From contig JAJZJX010000006.1 in assembly GCA_021850985.1 (NCBI GenBank), forward strand, positions 1-64,000: 64,000 bases of DNA, in the 5' to 3' direction. The notes under the pieces are model-generated. The model ran no database searches. It was not told the origin of the DNA and was given only the letters and a program-made list of their open reading frames with translations. The translations under genes were made by a program, and so were the position numbers. Positions 40,885-49,609 of this stretch are shown one piece after another (the first letter of the stretch is position 1; each line of letters opens with the position of its first letter). This DNA is from a bacterium. GTDB lineage: Bacteria; SZUA-79; Acidulodesulfobacterales; Acidulodesulfobacteraceae.

Positions 40885-43515
40885 ATGAACAATACTGAAG
40901 ATTTCAAACCTAAAAACCTCGACGCCTGCGGGCTTATCGAAGCATTGTTCGGTTCAAAGTCCCTGGGGGTTTTTATCTACCAGAAAGACTGCAGGATAAT
41001 CCATTCTAATAAAACATTCAGGGAATTTATAGGCTATTCCGAAGACGAACTTAAAAGATTGACGCCTTACGATATAGTAGCCGACGAATATAAAGAGGAA
41101 GTTAAAAAACTTAACGAAAGGAGAATAAAGGGAGAATTTTTTGCAGGCGAGCAGATTAATCATATGCACGTTACCAAAGAAGGCATGTTTAAACCTACCG
41201 TCGTTTTTGCATATACGGTGCTTTACGACGGCAAACCCGCAGGCTTGGTTATAGTGCAGGACGTTTCAAAGCAGAAAATGTACGACAGTTTGTTTAGTTC
41301 TTTTAAGTCGCTTCAAACTATGTACGCTACACTGTCTGAAGTTAACCAGATTATCGTAAGGGCAAAAGATGAAAGTATTTTATTTTCCGATATATCCAAA
41401 AAAATAATCGATAAAGGTTTATTCGTAGATTCTTTTATAGTTCTTTTCGATTCCAACCTTGATATAATTGCTTCCTTTTCTAACGAAAAAAGCAATTATT
41501 TAAACTATTTAAAAAATCACCTGAGTACGTCCGAAGCAAAAAAAGGACCGCTTATTACGTCATTTCTAAAATCAAAAATAGTTATCAACAACGATACCTT
41601 AAAAAATTCTTTAATGCTGCCTTGGAAAGAAGAACTTGCAAACAGAGGTTTTCTTTCAAGCGCCGCCGTGCCGGTTATAAAAAAAGGAAAAACGATAGGT
41701 GTTCTTTCGTTATATGCAAAAGAAAAAGAATTTTTTAAAAGAGATGCCTATAATTTGTTAAAAGAAATGATGACGGATATAAATTATGCCCTCGATAAAA
41801 TAGAAGACGGAAAATGGCATTTTATGATTCGCACCGCATTAAATTCCGGTTCGGATTTTGCTATCATTTTAGACAAATATTTTAAAATATTATTCGTAAA
41901 TGAAAGCTCATATAAAATATTCGGCTATATAGCGGACGAACTTATAGGCGAACATTATTCCAAAATATTTGAAGGCGGCTCGGGCAAAAAATCGATAGCG
42001 GAAAGATTTCTTGCCACGATTATTTCCGGGGAAATATTAACTGATATATTTGCTTATAAAACGAAAAACGGCGGCGATATATACTGCTACACGACGATTA
42101 CGCCTTTTAGCGCCGGTAATTTTTCAAACGGCAGCGGCAGCGGCGCAGGCGGCGTTATCGAATATTATATAGCGACGGGAAAAGACATTACCGGCGAGAT
42201 CAAGGCGGAGGAAACCATAGAGCGCTTGATAAATTTTGATCCTCTGACAGGTTTTCCGAATAAAAAACTGCTGAAAGAAAAGATAGACGAATATATAAAA
42301 GAAGCATGTTATGCCGGCGTTTCGTCACATTGCGCCTTTGCCATATTGAATCCCGTCAATTTATCTTTAATAAACCATACTTACGGCTTTGAAACCGGCA
42401 GCAGGATATTAAAGGAAGCAGGCGATAAGATAAAAAAAATTATAAAAAATTTCGATATTTTGGCAAGATGGGAAGCGGATAAATTTGCAGTGTTTTTAAA
42501 ACGGTTAAAATTCGATGAAGATGCGCTTCATATAATAAACAGAATTTTGGCGGTTATTAACGAACCGTATTATATGATGCAGGACGGCGAAAAAAAGATA
42601 AATATATCTTTTAACGCCGGAATATCCGTTTATTCTAAAGATACCGGCACCGCGCAGGCTATGTTCGACCAAGCCGAATCGGCGCTTCTTGACGCAAAAT
42701 CAAAAGGAGAAAATGCCGTAAGTTTTTTTAAAAAGGAGTTTGAGGAATCGGCACGAAAAAAAGTAGAGCTAAAAAACGGTCTCAGCGAAGCTTTTGAAAA
42801 AAATCAATTCATACTGTACTATCAGCCCTATTTCGACATAAAAACCGGTTCGATAAAAGGAGCCGAAGCTCTTCTACGGTGGCAGAAAGACGATAAACTG
42901 GTTCCGCCTATGGAGTTTATACCGTTCATGGAGCAGAGCGGGATAATTACCAAGGTTGAAAACTGGATTTTAGAAGACGTATCGCTCAATATCAGAAAGT
43001 GGTCGGACGAAGGGCTTAAAGTAGTACCTATTTCAGTCAATATATCCCCAGTCAGTTTTGCCGACCCTAATTTAAAAGACAATATGCATGCCGCGCTTAA
43101 TAAAAACGGCGTAAAACCGGGTATGTTTAATTTGGAAATCGTAGAAAGAACATTTATAAATAACTTAGACTACTCTTCAAAACTTCTGGGAAGTTTAAAA
43201 GAAAAAGGATTCGGACTTTCCATAGACGATTTCGGAACCGGATATTCTTCTCTTTCCTATCTTGCCGACCTTCCGTTCGATATACTTAAAATCGATATAT
43301 CTTTCGTCAGGAAAATGCTTGCGGATAAACATTCCAGATATATAGTCGAAACTATAATTTATCTTTCAAAGAAATTAAATATGCAATCTATCGCAGAGGG
43401 CGTAGAGACCGTTGAGCAGTTCAATCTATTAAAAGAATTAGGATGCGATTATATTCAAGGGTTTTTGCTCTCAAAACCATTAGAGATTGAAAAATTTAAA
43501 ACAATGCTGGTTTAA
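40885..43515 (+). CDS. PAS-GAF-PAS-GGDEF-EAL cyclic di-GMP signalling protein
   Basis: This 876-aa cytoplasmic protein has a PAS domain at about residues 20-130, GAF at 145-285, a second PAS at 300-430, GGDEF at 435-600 and EAL at 615-870. The diguanylate cyclase signature is degenerate (ARWEADKFAVF in place of GGDEF). The phosphodiesterase motifs are intact (GAEALLRW, DDFGTGYSSLSYL, QGFLLSKP). It therefore probably degrades cyclic di-GMP, with GGDEF as a GTP-sensing module. No membrane helix is seen. cobU follows after 6 nt, an unexpected neighbour. Confidence 0.93.
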   Translation: MNNTEDFKPKNLDACGLIEALFGSKSLGVFIYQKDCRIIHSNKTFREFIGYSEDELKRLTPYDIVADEYKEEVKKLNERRIKGEFFAGEQINHMHVTKEGMFKPTVVFAYTVLYDGKPAGLVIVQDVSKQKMYDSLFSSFKSLQTMYATLSEVNQIIVRAKDESILFSDISKKIIDKGLFVDSFIVLFDSNLDIIASFSNEKSNYLNYLKNHLSTSEAKKGPLITSFLKSKIVINNDTLKNSLMLPWKEELANRGFLSSAAVPVIKKGKTIGVLSLYAKEKEFFKRDAYNLLKEMMTDINYALDKIEDGKWHFMIRTALNSGSDFAIILDKYFKILFVNESSYKIFGYIADELIGEHYSKIFEGGSGKKSIAERFLATIISGEILTDIFAYKTKNGGDIYCYTTITPFSAGNFSNGSGSGAGGVIEYYIATGKDITGEIKAEETIERLINFDPLTGFPNKKLLKEKIDEYIKEACYAGVSSHCAFAILNPVNLSLINHTYGFETGSRILKEAGDKIKKIIKNFDILARWEADKFAVFLKRLKFDEDALHIINRILAVINEPYYMMQDGEKKINISFNAGISVYSKDTGTAQAMFDQAESALLDAKSKGENAVSFFKKEFEESARKKVELKNGLSEAFEKNQFILYYQPYFDIKTGSIKGAEALLRWQKDDKLVPPMEFIPFMEQSGIITKVENWILEDVSLNIRKWSDEGLKVVPISVNISPVSFADPNLKDNMHAALNKNGVKPGMFNLEIVERTFINNLDYSSKLLGSLKEKGFGLSIDDFGTGYSSLSYLADLPFDILKIDISFVRKMLADKHSRYIVETIIYLSKKLNMQSIAEGVETVEQFNLLKELGCDYIQGFLLSKPLEIEKFKTMLV

Positions 43516-43521
43516 AAAAAT

Positions 43522-44148
43522 ATGGCTAAAATTTTTATAACGGGCGGAATTTCTTCCGGCAAGTCGCAGTTTGCCGAAAATACGGCGCTTGCGCTTTATA
43601 AGTCCAATATTATTGCAGACGCCGGCATGTCGGGCGGAATGGCAGGAGGAGCGGAAACCGATGCCGATAATTTCCGGCTGCTTCATTTTATAGCTACCGC
43701 AAATACGAATATTAATATAAAAGACGGCGAAATGATTTTGAAAATTAAAAGGCATAAGGAAAAGCGGAATAAAGCTTTTGCCGTGCATGAAAATTTCGGC
43801 GATTTAACTGCCGAAATAGATGCAGTACGCAATTATTTTCCCGATGAACGGGTTGCGGAAAGGTGCGTAATATTAATAGATTCAATGACGTTATGGCTTT
43901 CGTCCGTTTTTACCGGCATAGAATATTTTGATTCTGCCGAAAAAACAGTCTTGAATTTTGCCGAATATATTTCCCGTATAAAATGTTCCGTAATAACGGT
44001 TTCCGATTCTCTCGGCTTTAATTTGGTTCCCGCAGATGCATACGTCAGAAAATTCGTAGAATTAAACGGTTTAATGGAGCAGAAACTTTCCTCCCTTTCG
44101 GATAAAGCCTACTGCGTTATCGCAGGAAATCCGCTTGCGTTGAAGTAG
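43522..44148 (+). CDS. cobU: Adenosylcobinamide kinase/guanylyltransferase
   Basis: CobU phosphorylates adenosylcobinamide and converts it to the GDP form, in assembly of the cobalamin nucleotide loop. The 208-aa protein has the P-loop FITGGISSGKSQFAE at the N-terminus, a RHKEKR motif and LIDSMTLWLSS. The segment at residues 30-55 (AGMSGGMAGGAETDADN) is an insertion not usual in CobU. It starts the run cobU-cobT-cobS-cbiA. The gene begins 6 nt after the EAL-protein stop. Confidence 0.93.
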   Translation: MAKIFITGGISSGKSQFAENTALALYKSNIIADAGMSGGMAGGAETDADNFRLLHFIATANTNINIKDGEMILKIKRHKEKRNKAFAVHENFGDLTAEIDAVRNYFPDERVAERCVILIDSMTLWLSSVFTGIEYFDSAEKTVLNFAEYISRIKCSVITVSDSLGFNLVPADAYVRKFVELNGLMEQKLSSLSDKAYCVIAGNPLALK

Positions 44149-44163
44149 AATCTAATTTATAAT
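44135..44163 (+). promoter_or_regulatory. Internal promoter of cobT, probably leaderless
   Basis: TTGCGT (44135-44140), a 17-nt spacer and a perfect TATAAT (44158-44163) lie at the end of cobU. The cobT ATG follows the -10 box by 9 nt. Confidence 0.5.
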
Positions 44164-44172
44164 TAATCTTAT

Positions 44173-45306
44173 ATGAACACGAAATTGAATCATAAGGAAC
44201 GTCTATTTTCTATTGCCGATCGAATTAAACCGGTCGATAAAAAAAAATTTTATAAAATTGCCGAAAACAGGCTGAATAAGCTGATTAAACCCAAGGGCAG
44301 CCTCGGCAGGTTAGAAGACTTTGCAAAAGACGTAGTGGCTATAACGGAGGAAGAAAGACCTTTTTCGGCTTGTTATAATAAAGAAAATAAATGCTTAAAT
44401 CTTAATAAATACGTCTGCGTTTTTGCCGGAGACCACGGAGTAGTCGAAGAGGGCGTCAGCTTGTTTAAGCAGGACGTTACGACCCAAATGGTCGTTAATT
44501 TTCTTAGCGGCGGAGCCGCAATTAATACGATAGCCGCTTCCGTAGGCGCCGATGTTTTAGTAATCGACGTAGGAATAAAAAACGATGCGCCGTTTCAAGG
44601 AGACAATTTCATAAGCGGAAAAATAAAAAACGGCACCTTTAATATTTGCAAAGGTCCGGCAATGACTGAAAACGAAGCCGCAGAATCTATTTTAAAAGGC
44701 ATAGAAACCGCCGATATAGTAATTAAGAAAAAAGGCGCCGATATATGCGCAACCGGCGATATGGGCATAGGCAATACGACGCCCGCCTCTGCGATTACCT
44801 GCTTTTATTCAAAAAAATCTCCGGAACTCGTCTGCGGAAAAGGGACGGGCGTGAGCGCCGCCGTAATTAAGAAAAAAGCGGCGATTATTAAAAAAGCCGT
44901 CGAATTCAATATAAAAGGCGGCGTAAAGGGCGATGCCGTGGACGTTCTTGCCGGCGTCGGCGGATTGGAAATAGGCGCTATAGCCGGATTTATAATAGGC
45001 TGCGCCCTAAACAGGACGCCGGTTGTAGTGGACGGTTTTATTTCTACGGCCGGGGCGCTGATTGCTTTAAATATTAACCCCGCAGTTTCCGATTATATGT
45101 TTATGGGTCATCTTTCCGAAGAAAAAGGACACAAGACCGCGGTTGCTATTATCGGCAAAACCCCTATATTAAATCTCTCTATGAGACTCGGCGAAGGAAC
45201 CGGAGCCGTTATTGCGATGAAAATAATCGAAACTGCGCTTAATATGTATAATAATATGCTTACGTTTGACGAAGCAGGCGTGAAAGCTTCTAAACTTAAT
45301 GTTTAG
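44173..45306 (+). CDS. cobT: Nicotinate-nucleotide:dimethylbenzimidazole phosphoribosyltransferase
   Basis: CobT activates the benzimidazole lower ligand to its alpha-ribotide. The 377-aa protein has PKGSLGRLEDFAKDV, FAGDHGVVEEGVS and GDMGIGNTTPASAI. The catalytic glutamate lies in MRLGEGTGAVIAM. A short insertion (NKENKCLNLNKY) lies before the FAGDHG motif. It sits 24 nt after cobU and 6 nt before cobS. A ThiC-family gene at 48009 in the same cluster may supply its substrate. Confidence 0.95.
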   Translation: MNTKLNHKERLFSIADRIKPVDKKKFYKIAENRLNKLIKPKGSLGRLEDFAKDVVAITEEERPFSACYNKENKCLNLNKYVCVFAGDHGVVEEGVSLFKQDVTTQMVVNFLSGGAAINTIAASVGADVLVIDVGIKNDAPFQGDNFISGKIKNGTFNICKGPAMTENEAAESILKGIETADIVIKKKGADICATGDMGIGNTTPASAITCFYSKKSPELVCGKGTGVSAAVIKKKAAIIKKAVEFNIKGGVKGDAVDVLAGVGGLEIGAIAGFIIGCALNRTPVVVDGFISTAGALIALNINPAVSDYMFMGHLSEEKGHKTAVAIIGKTPILNLSMRLGEGTGAVIAMKIIETALNMYNNMLTFDEAGVKASKLNV

Positions 45307-45312
45307 TCCTCT

Positions 45313-46173
45313 ATGTCTATATTGAGCGAATTTTTAGAGTCCGTAAATTTTTTGACCGTATTTAAATTCAAAAACAAAAAATACGCTGGTGTTACGCAGA
45401 CGGAACTTTTAATAAAATCTATTAAATATTTTCCCGCCGCAGGTCTTTTTATAGGCATTGCAACAGCTTTCGTCTTTTATGTATTTAATAAATTTTTGCC
45501 CTTATATCCCTCTGCTTTAATTTCTATTTTCTGCCTTTACGCCGTTACGGGCGGTCTTCATTTCGACGGTCTGTCGGATACTTCGGACGGTTTTTTCGCA
45601 TATCTGAAAAGCGGAGACAGAAACAGATTTTATAAAGCTATGAAGGACGTTAACGCAGGCGCAGCGGGAAACATTGCCGTTATTTTTTACGTTTTAATTA
45701 TGTGGTCGCTAATTATATCGGCAAATCAAACATACAGCCTTTACGCTTCAATGCCGCCTTTTTTAGCTTTAAAACATTTTACCGGAATTTTTAGCTTTCT
45801 TGATTTTAAGTTTAATTTTGTATATTTAGTTTTACTGCTTTTTCCTGCAGCCGGAAGATATTCCATAGTAGTTGCATCTTATTTTTCGGAAACTCCGGAA
45901 AATTTTAAAGGAATAGGAACGGTTTTTACCGAAGGAACAGATACGAAAACTTTTTTGTTTGCCTCCTTCATCGCTTTTTTAATTATATGCCTTCTTTCAG
46001 GGCTTGCCGGTTTTTTTTCTATTTTAATTACTATTCTTGCCGTTTTTCTGATATCGCTGTATTTCAGAAAAAAATTCGGCGGCGTAAACGGAGATATGAT
46101 AGGTTTTACGGTTAAATTATCCGAGCTTGTTTTTGTAGCGGCTTTGCTGGGATTTCATAAAGCGCTGTATTAA
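45313..46173 (+). CDS. cobS: Adenosylcobinamide-GDP ribazoletransferase (cobalamin synthase)
   Basis: This 286-aa integral membrane enzyme joins adenosylcobinamide-GDP and alpha-ribazole. The cytoplasmic signature TGGLHFDGLSDTSDGFFA is followed by KDVNAGAAGNIAV. It has six or seven membrane helices, and GGVNGDMIGFTV lies near the C-terminus. No independent promoter is evident. A decayed family B palindrome separates it from cbiA. Confidence 0.94.
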   Translation: MSILSEFLESVNFLTVFKFKNKKYAGVTQTELLIKSIKYFPAAGLFIGIATAFVFYVFNKFLPLYPSALISIFCLYAVTGGLHFDGLSDTSDGFFAYLKSGDRNRFYKAMKDVNAGAAGNIAVIFYVLIMWSLIISANQTYSLYASMPPFLALKHFTGIFSFLDFKFNFVYLVLLLFPAAGRYSIVVASYFSETPENFKGIGTVFTEGTDTKTFLFASFIAFLIICLLSGLAGFFSILITILAVFLISLYFRKKFGGVNGDMIGFTVKLSELVFVAALLGFHKALY

Positions 46174-46185
46174 TTTGCGACGAGA

Positions 46186-46225
46186 ACAGATTTGCGACTG
46201 GGACAGAATTGCATTCTGTACCAGT
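46186..46225. repeat. Family B palindrome, copy 2 (imperfect)
   Basis: ACTGGGACAGAATTG and CATTCTGTACCAGT form a near palindrome (46197-46225). It is preceded by a partial extra copy (GCGACGAGAACAGATTTGCG). It lies between cobS and cbiA. Confidence 0.65.
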
Positions 46226-46247
46226 AATATAATATAAGAGGATTTTT

Positions 46248-47954
46248 ATGTTTGCTGTTTATTTTGCTTCCGACAGGTCGTCTTCGGGAAAATCCACGGT
46301 TACTCTTGCTTTTTCGAGAAAATTAAAAGACGAAGGATATTTTTTAAGCCTTTATAAAACTGGACCTGATTTTATAGACCCCGTCATATTGTCGAAAGCT
46401 TTAAACTCCGAAATTCGGGTTAAAAATTTAGATCCGTTTTTAATTCCCGACCGATTTTTAAAGGAATGGTTCTTTAAGGAAATTTCCCCCGAATTTGGTT
46501 CAGCCGTTAACGGAACTAACGCCGGCTTAAATTTTAACGCCGGTGAAAGCAAAAAAGCGTTCATAGCCGAAAGCGCAATGGGGCTTTACGACGGAAACTC
46601 TTTTGCGGTAGCAAAAAAGTTTAAATTTCCGGTCGTATTAATAATGGACTGCAAAAAAATTTCTTCTACTATGGCTTCCCTTATTTACGGTTTGAAAAAT
46701 TACAAAAAAGGCATAAATGTTTGCGGCGTTATCCTTAATAATATTTCTTCCGAAAGGCATTATGAAATAATCCGCGATGAAATTAAAGAAAATATAAGCG
46801 GAGTAGAGGTTTTCGGCTATATTAAAAACGACGAAAATATTTTTTCAATTAAAGAACGCCATCTTGGACTTATAGTTCCGGAAGGTGAAGGCGGATATAA
46901 AACCGGAGGCTGGCATAAAGACGCAGGCGTATCCGGAGGCGAAATACGAAAAGAAATAAAAATAAGCGGGTTTGAAAAAACTGTTATAAATATAAAAGAT
47001 GCGGTATTTAAAAATGTTGATTTTAACTTTATGGTAAATATACTGGAAAAAAATTCCAAAGATTTCATCGGGTTGATTTACGGCAAAAAGCCGGAATATA
47101 AAAAACAGACATACAAAAAATACGCCGGCAAAAATAACGACGGCAACGAAAATGAAAATAGCGGGGGCGGCAAAGATAACAAAGACGGCGCCGGCTGTAA
47201 CGGCATAAGTAATAATAAAATAGATAAAAAAGCTTCAAAAATAAAAATAGCCGTGGCTTTCGACGAAGCCTTCTTTTTTTATTATAATTTCAACTTTGAA
47301 ATACTGAAAAGTTTCGGAGCGGAAATAGTTTTTTTCAGCCCTTTAAAAGACAAGATGCTGCCTTCGGGAATAAAAGCGGTTTACATTGGCGGCGGATATC
47401 CGGAAATTTACGCCGCCGCTTTGGAAAGCAATAATTCCATAAAAAAAGAAATTTATGAATTCCATAAAAATAATGGTATAATATATGGCGAGTGCGGCGG
47501 TCTTATGTATCTGTGCGAAAAAATTTCCTATAAAGGGGAAAGTTACGGCGCATGCGGAATTTTTCCCTTTGAAGCCTCTATGGATAAAGGGGGATTATCC
47601 CTTGGCTACAGAACGGTAAGGCTGAAAGAAAATACGTTTCTTGGGAAAGCCGGTTTAACTGTTAACGGGCATGAATTCCATTATTCAAAACTTCTGCCGT
47701 CGGCGACACATCAAACCGTCGTGCCGGTTGCTAATGAGCATGCCGGTTCAACGGAGTTGAAGACGGCGTTTCCGCCGGAAGTAAAGGTATCGGCGGTCAA
47801 AACCGTTACGGAATACGCAAGTTTAAGCGCTCCTGGGATATGGAAACAGGAAGGATATAACATTTTGAATACTATAGGCAGCTACGTACATCTGTCTTTT
47901 TATTCAAACAAGATTGCGGCGGAAAGTTTTGTGAAATCGGCTAAAAATTTATAA
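46248..47954 (+). CDS. cbiA: Cobyrinic acid a,c-diamide synthase
   Basis: CbiA (CobB) amidates cobyrinic acid at positions a and c. The N-terminal ATP-binding domain has DRSSSGKSTVTLAFSR. The C-terminal glutamine amidotransferase domain has YIGGGYPEIYA, the cysteine nucleophile motif GECGGLMYL and NGHEFHYSK. At 568 aa it exceeds the usual length (about 450-460) because of a Gly/Asn/Lys-rich insertion between the domains (about residues 285-330) and a longer tail. AGAGGA precedes the ATG. Confidence 0.95.
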   Translation: MFAVYFASDRSSSGKSTVTLAFSRKLKDEGYFLSLYKTGPDFIDPVILSKALNSEIRVKNLDPFLIPDRFLKEWFFKEISPEFGSAVNGTNAGLNFNAGESKKAFIAESAMGLYDGNSFAVAKKFKFPVVLIMDCKKISSTMASLIYGLKNYKKGINVCGVILNNISSERHYEIIRDEIKENISGVEVFGYIKNDENIFSIKERHLGLIVPEGEGGYKTGGWHKDAGVSGGEIRKEIKISGFEKTVINIKDAVFKNVDFNFMVNILEKNSKDFIGLIYGKKPEYKKQTYKKYAGKNNDGNENENSGGGKDNKDGAGCNGISNNKIDKKASKIKIAVAFDEAFFFYYNFNFEILKSFGAEIVFFSPLKDKMLPSGIKAVYIGGGYPEIYAAALESNNSIKKEIYEFHKNNGIIYGECGGLMYLCEKISYKGESYGACGIFPFEASMDKGGLSLGYRTVRLKENTFLGKAGLTVNGHEFHYSKLLPSATHQTVVPVANEHAGSTELKTAFPPEVKVSAVKTVTEYASLSAPGIWKQEGYNILNTIGSYVHLSFYSNKIAAESFVKSAKNL

Positions 47955-48008
47955 AATAATATAAAAATATATTTATAATAATATAAAAAATAAAAGGAAA
48001 ATAAAAAG

Positions 48009-49322
48009 ATGACAGAAAAAGAATATGCGCTAAAAAACGTCGGCAAGAATGTTTATTCAGAAGGAACGGCTTATGCCGCTTCTAAGGAAAATATAGAACA
48101 GGAAAATCTTAAAAAAAATATTATTAACGGCAAAGCGGTTATTCTGCACAACAAAGATAAGAATAAATTCGTCGGAATAGGAAAAGGCTTGACTACTAAA
48201 ATAAACGCAAGCATAGGAACTTCCACCAACCATATAAACATAGAAGAAGAGATAAGAAAAGCCGTTATAGCCGAAAAATCGGGAGCGGATACTTTAATGG
48301 AACTCAGCGTAGGCGGCGATTTAGACCTTATAAGAAGGGAAGTCCTTGCGAATACGTCCCTTCCGGTAGGAACCGTTCCGCTATATCAGGCATTCAGGGA
48401 GGCGATAGACGCTTATAAAAATCCAGTAAAAATGCCCGAAGAATTAGTTTTCGACGTGATAGAAAAACAGTGCGCCGACGGGATTTCGTTTATGGCTATC
48501 CACTCTGGTTTAAACATGATGTCTTTGGAAAGATTAAAAAAGCAGTCGTACAGATATGCGGGTCTCGTTTCAAAAGGCGGAGCCTACATGATTGCGTGGA
48601 TGATTGAAAACAACAAAGAAAATCCATTATACGAAAGATTTGAAGACGTGCTTAAAATTTTAAAAAAATACGATACCGTGCTCAGCCTCGGCAACGGTTT
48701 GAGGGCGGGAGCGACGGCGGATTCTTTCGACAGGGCGTATATGCAGGAGCTTCTTATAAACTGCGAACTTTGCGATATTGCAAGAGATTACGGAGTTCAG
48801 GTTATAGTCGAAGGTCCCGGGCATATTCCCATTGACGAAATAGAAGCGAACGTGAAAATTCAAAAGAAAATGTCCGGAGATGCCCCTTTTTATGTTTTGG
48901 GTCCTTTGGTAACCGACGTGGCTGCAGGTTACGACCATATATCATCGGCTATAGGCGGAGCCCTTTCGTCTTCTTTCGGGGCCGATTTTCTTTGTTACGT
49001 TACTCCGGCCGAACATCTTGGTCTGCCTTCCGAAGAGGACGTGGCTATAGGCGTAAAATCGGCAAAGATTGCGGCTCATATAGGAGATATGATAAAATTA
49101 AAAAAGACGGACGACGACTTAAATATATCCAAAGCCAGAAGAGACGTTGACTGGGAGGGACAGTTCAGACACTCTATAGACCCTGAATATTCAAGGAGTA
49201 TTTTTGAATCTAAAAATAATAAGGACGAAATAGCAGGCTGCAGTATGTGCGGCGAGTTCTGCGCTCCTTTAAGGGTTAAAAAATATTTTAGATATGAAAT
49301 CAAACAAGGAAAAAAAGCATAA
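48009..49322 (+). CDS. ThiC-family radical enzyme, probable 5-hydroxybenzimidazole synthase (BzaF) or ThiC
   Basis: This 437-aa protein belongs to the phosphomethylpyrimidine synthase superfamily of radical SAM enzymes. Motifs are GTSTNHINIEEEIRKAV, GADTLMELSVGGDL, VEGPGHIPIDEIEANV and YVTPAEHLGLP. The cluster cysteines are CSMCGEFC (C-x2-C-x3-C). ThiC makes the thiamine pyrimidine from aminoimidazole ribotide. The paralogue BzaF makes 5-hydroxybenzimidazole, a lower ligand of cobamides. The position directly after cobT, cobS and cbiA favours BzaF, but ThiC itself cannot be excluded from sequence alone. It overlaps ftsB by 29 nt. Confidence 0.88.
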   Translation: MTEKEYALKNVGKNVYSEGTAYAASKENIEQENLKKNIINGKAVILHNKDKNKFVGIGKGLTTKINASIGTSTNHINIEEEIRKAVIAEKSGADTLMELSVGGDLDLIRREVLANTSLPVGTVPLYQAFREAIDAYKNPVKMPEELVFDVIEKQCADGISFMAIHSGLNMMSLERLKKQSYRYAGLVSKGGAYMIAWMIENNKENPLYERFEDVLKILKKYDTVLSLGNGLRAGATADSFDRAYMQELLINCELCDIARDYGVQVIVEGPGHIPIDEIEANVKIQKKMSGDAPFYVLGPLVTDVAAGYDHISSAIGGALSSSFGADFLCYVTPAEHLGLPSEEDVAIGVKSAKIAAHIGDMIKLKKTDDDLNISKARRDVDWEGQFRHSIDPEYSRSIFESKNNKDEIAGCSMCGEFCAPLRVKKYFRYEIKQGKKA

Positions 49323-49602
49323 TATTAAATACGCCCCGTTTATTATATTTTCGGCCCTATTTATTTTAATAATAATTTTCAGCGTAAAGGGCGTTATTAA
49401 AGTTTACACGCTAAGGTCGGAACAGCTTGCCGTACGGAAGAATATTGCCGAAATTAAGAAAAAAAACGAGAAAATAGAAAACAGGATACGCGAACTTACC
49501 TATAACAAGCAGTATATAGCCTATATAGCCCGAGAAAAACTAAATATGATCAGGCCGGGTGAAATCGTTTTTAAATTTATAGGCAAAAAGCATAAAAAAT
49601 AG
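49294..49602 (+). CDS. ftsB: Septum formation initiator FtsB/DivIC-like
   Basis: This 102-aa single-pass membrane protein has a helix at residues 14-36 and a coiled coil (AEIKKKNEKIENRIRELTYN). It ends with the conserved AREKLNMIRPGEIVFKF. FtsB bridges FtsL and FtsQ in the divisome. It overlaps the 3' end of the ThiC-family gene by 29 nt in another frame. It faces rng tail to tail with only 7 nt between. Confidence 0.88.
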   Translation: MKSNKEKKHNIKYAPFIIFSALFILIIIFSVKGVIKVYTLRSEQLAVRKNIAEIKKKNEKIENRIRELTYNKQYIAYIAREKLNMIRPGEIVFKFIGKKHKK

Positions 49603-49609
49603 CCTTACT

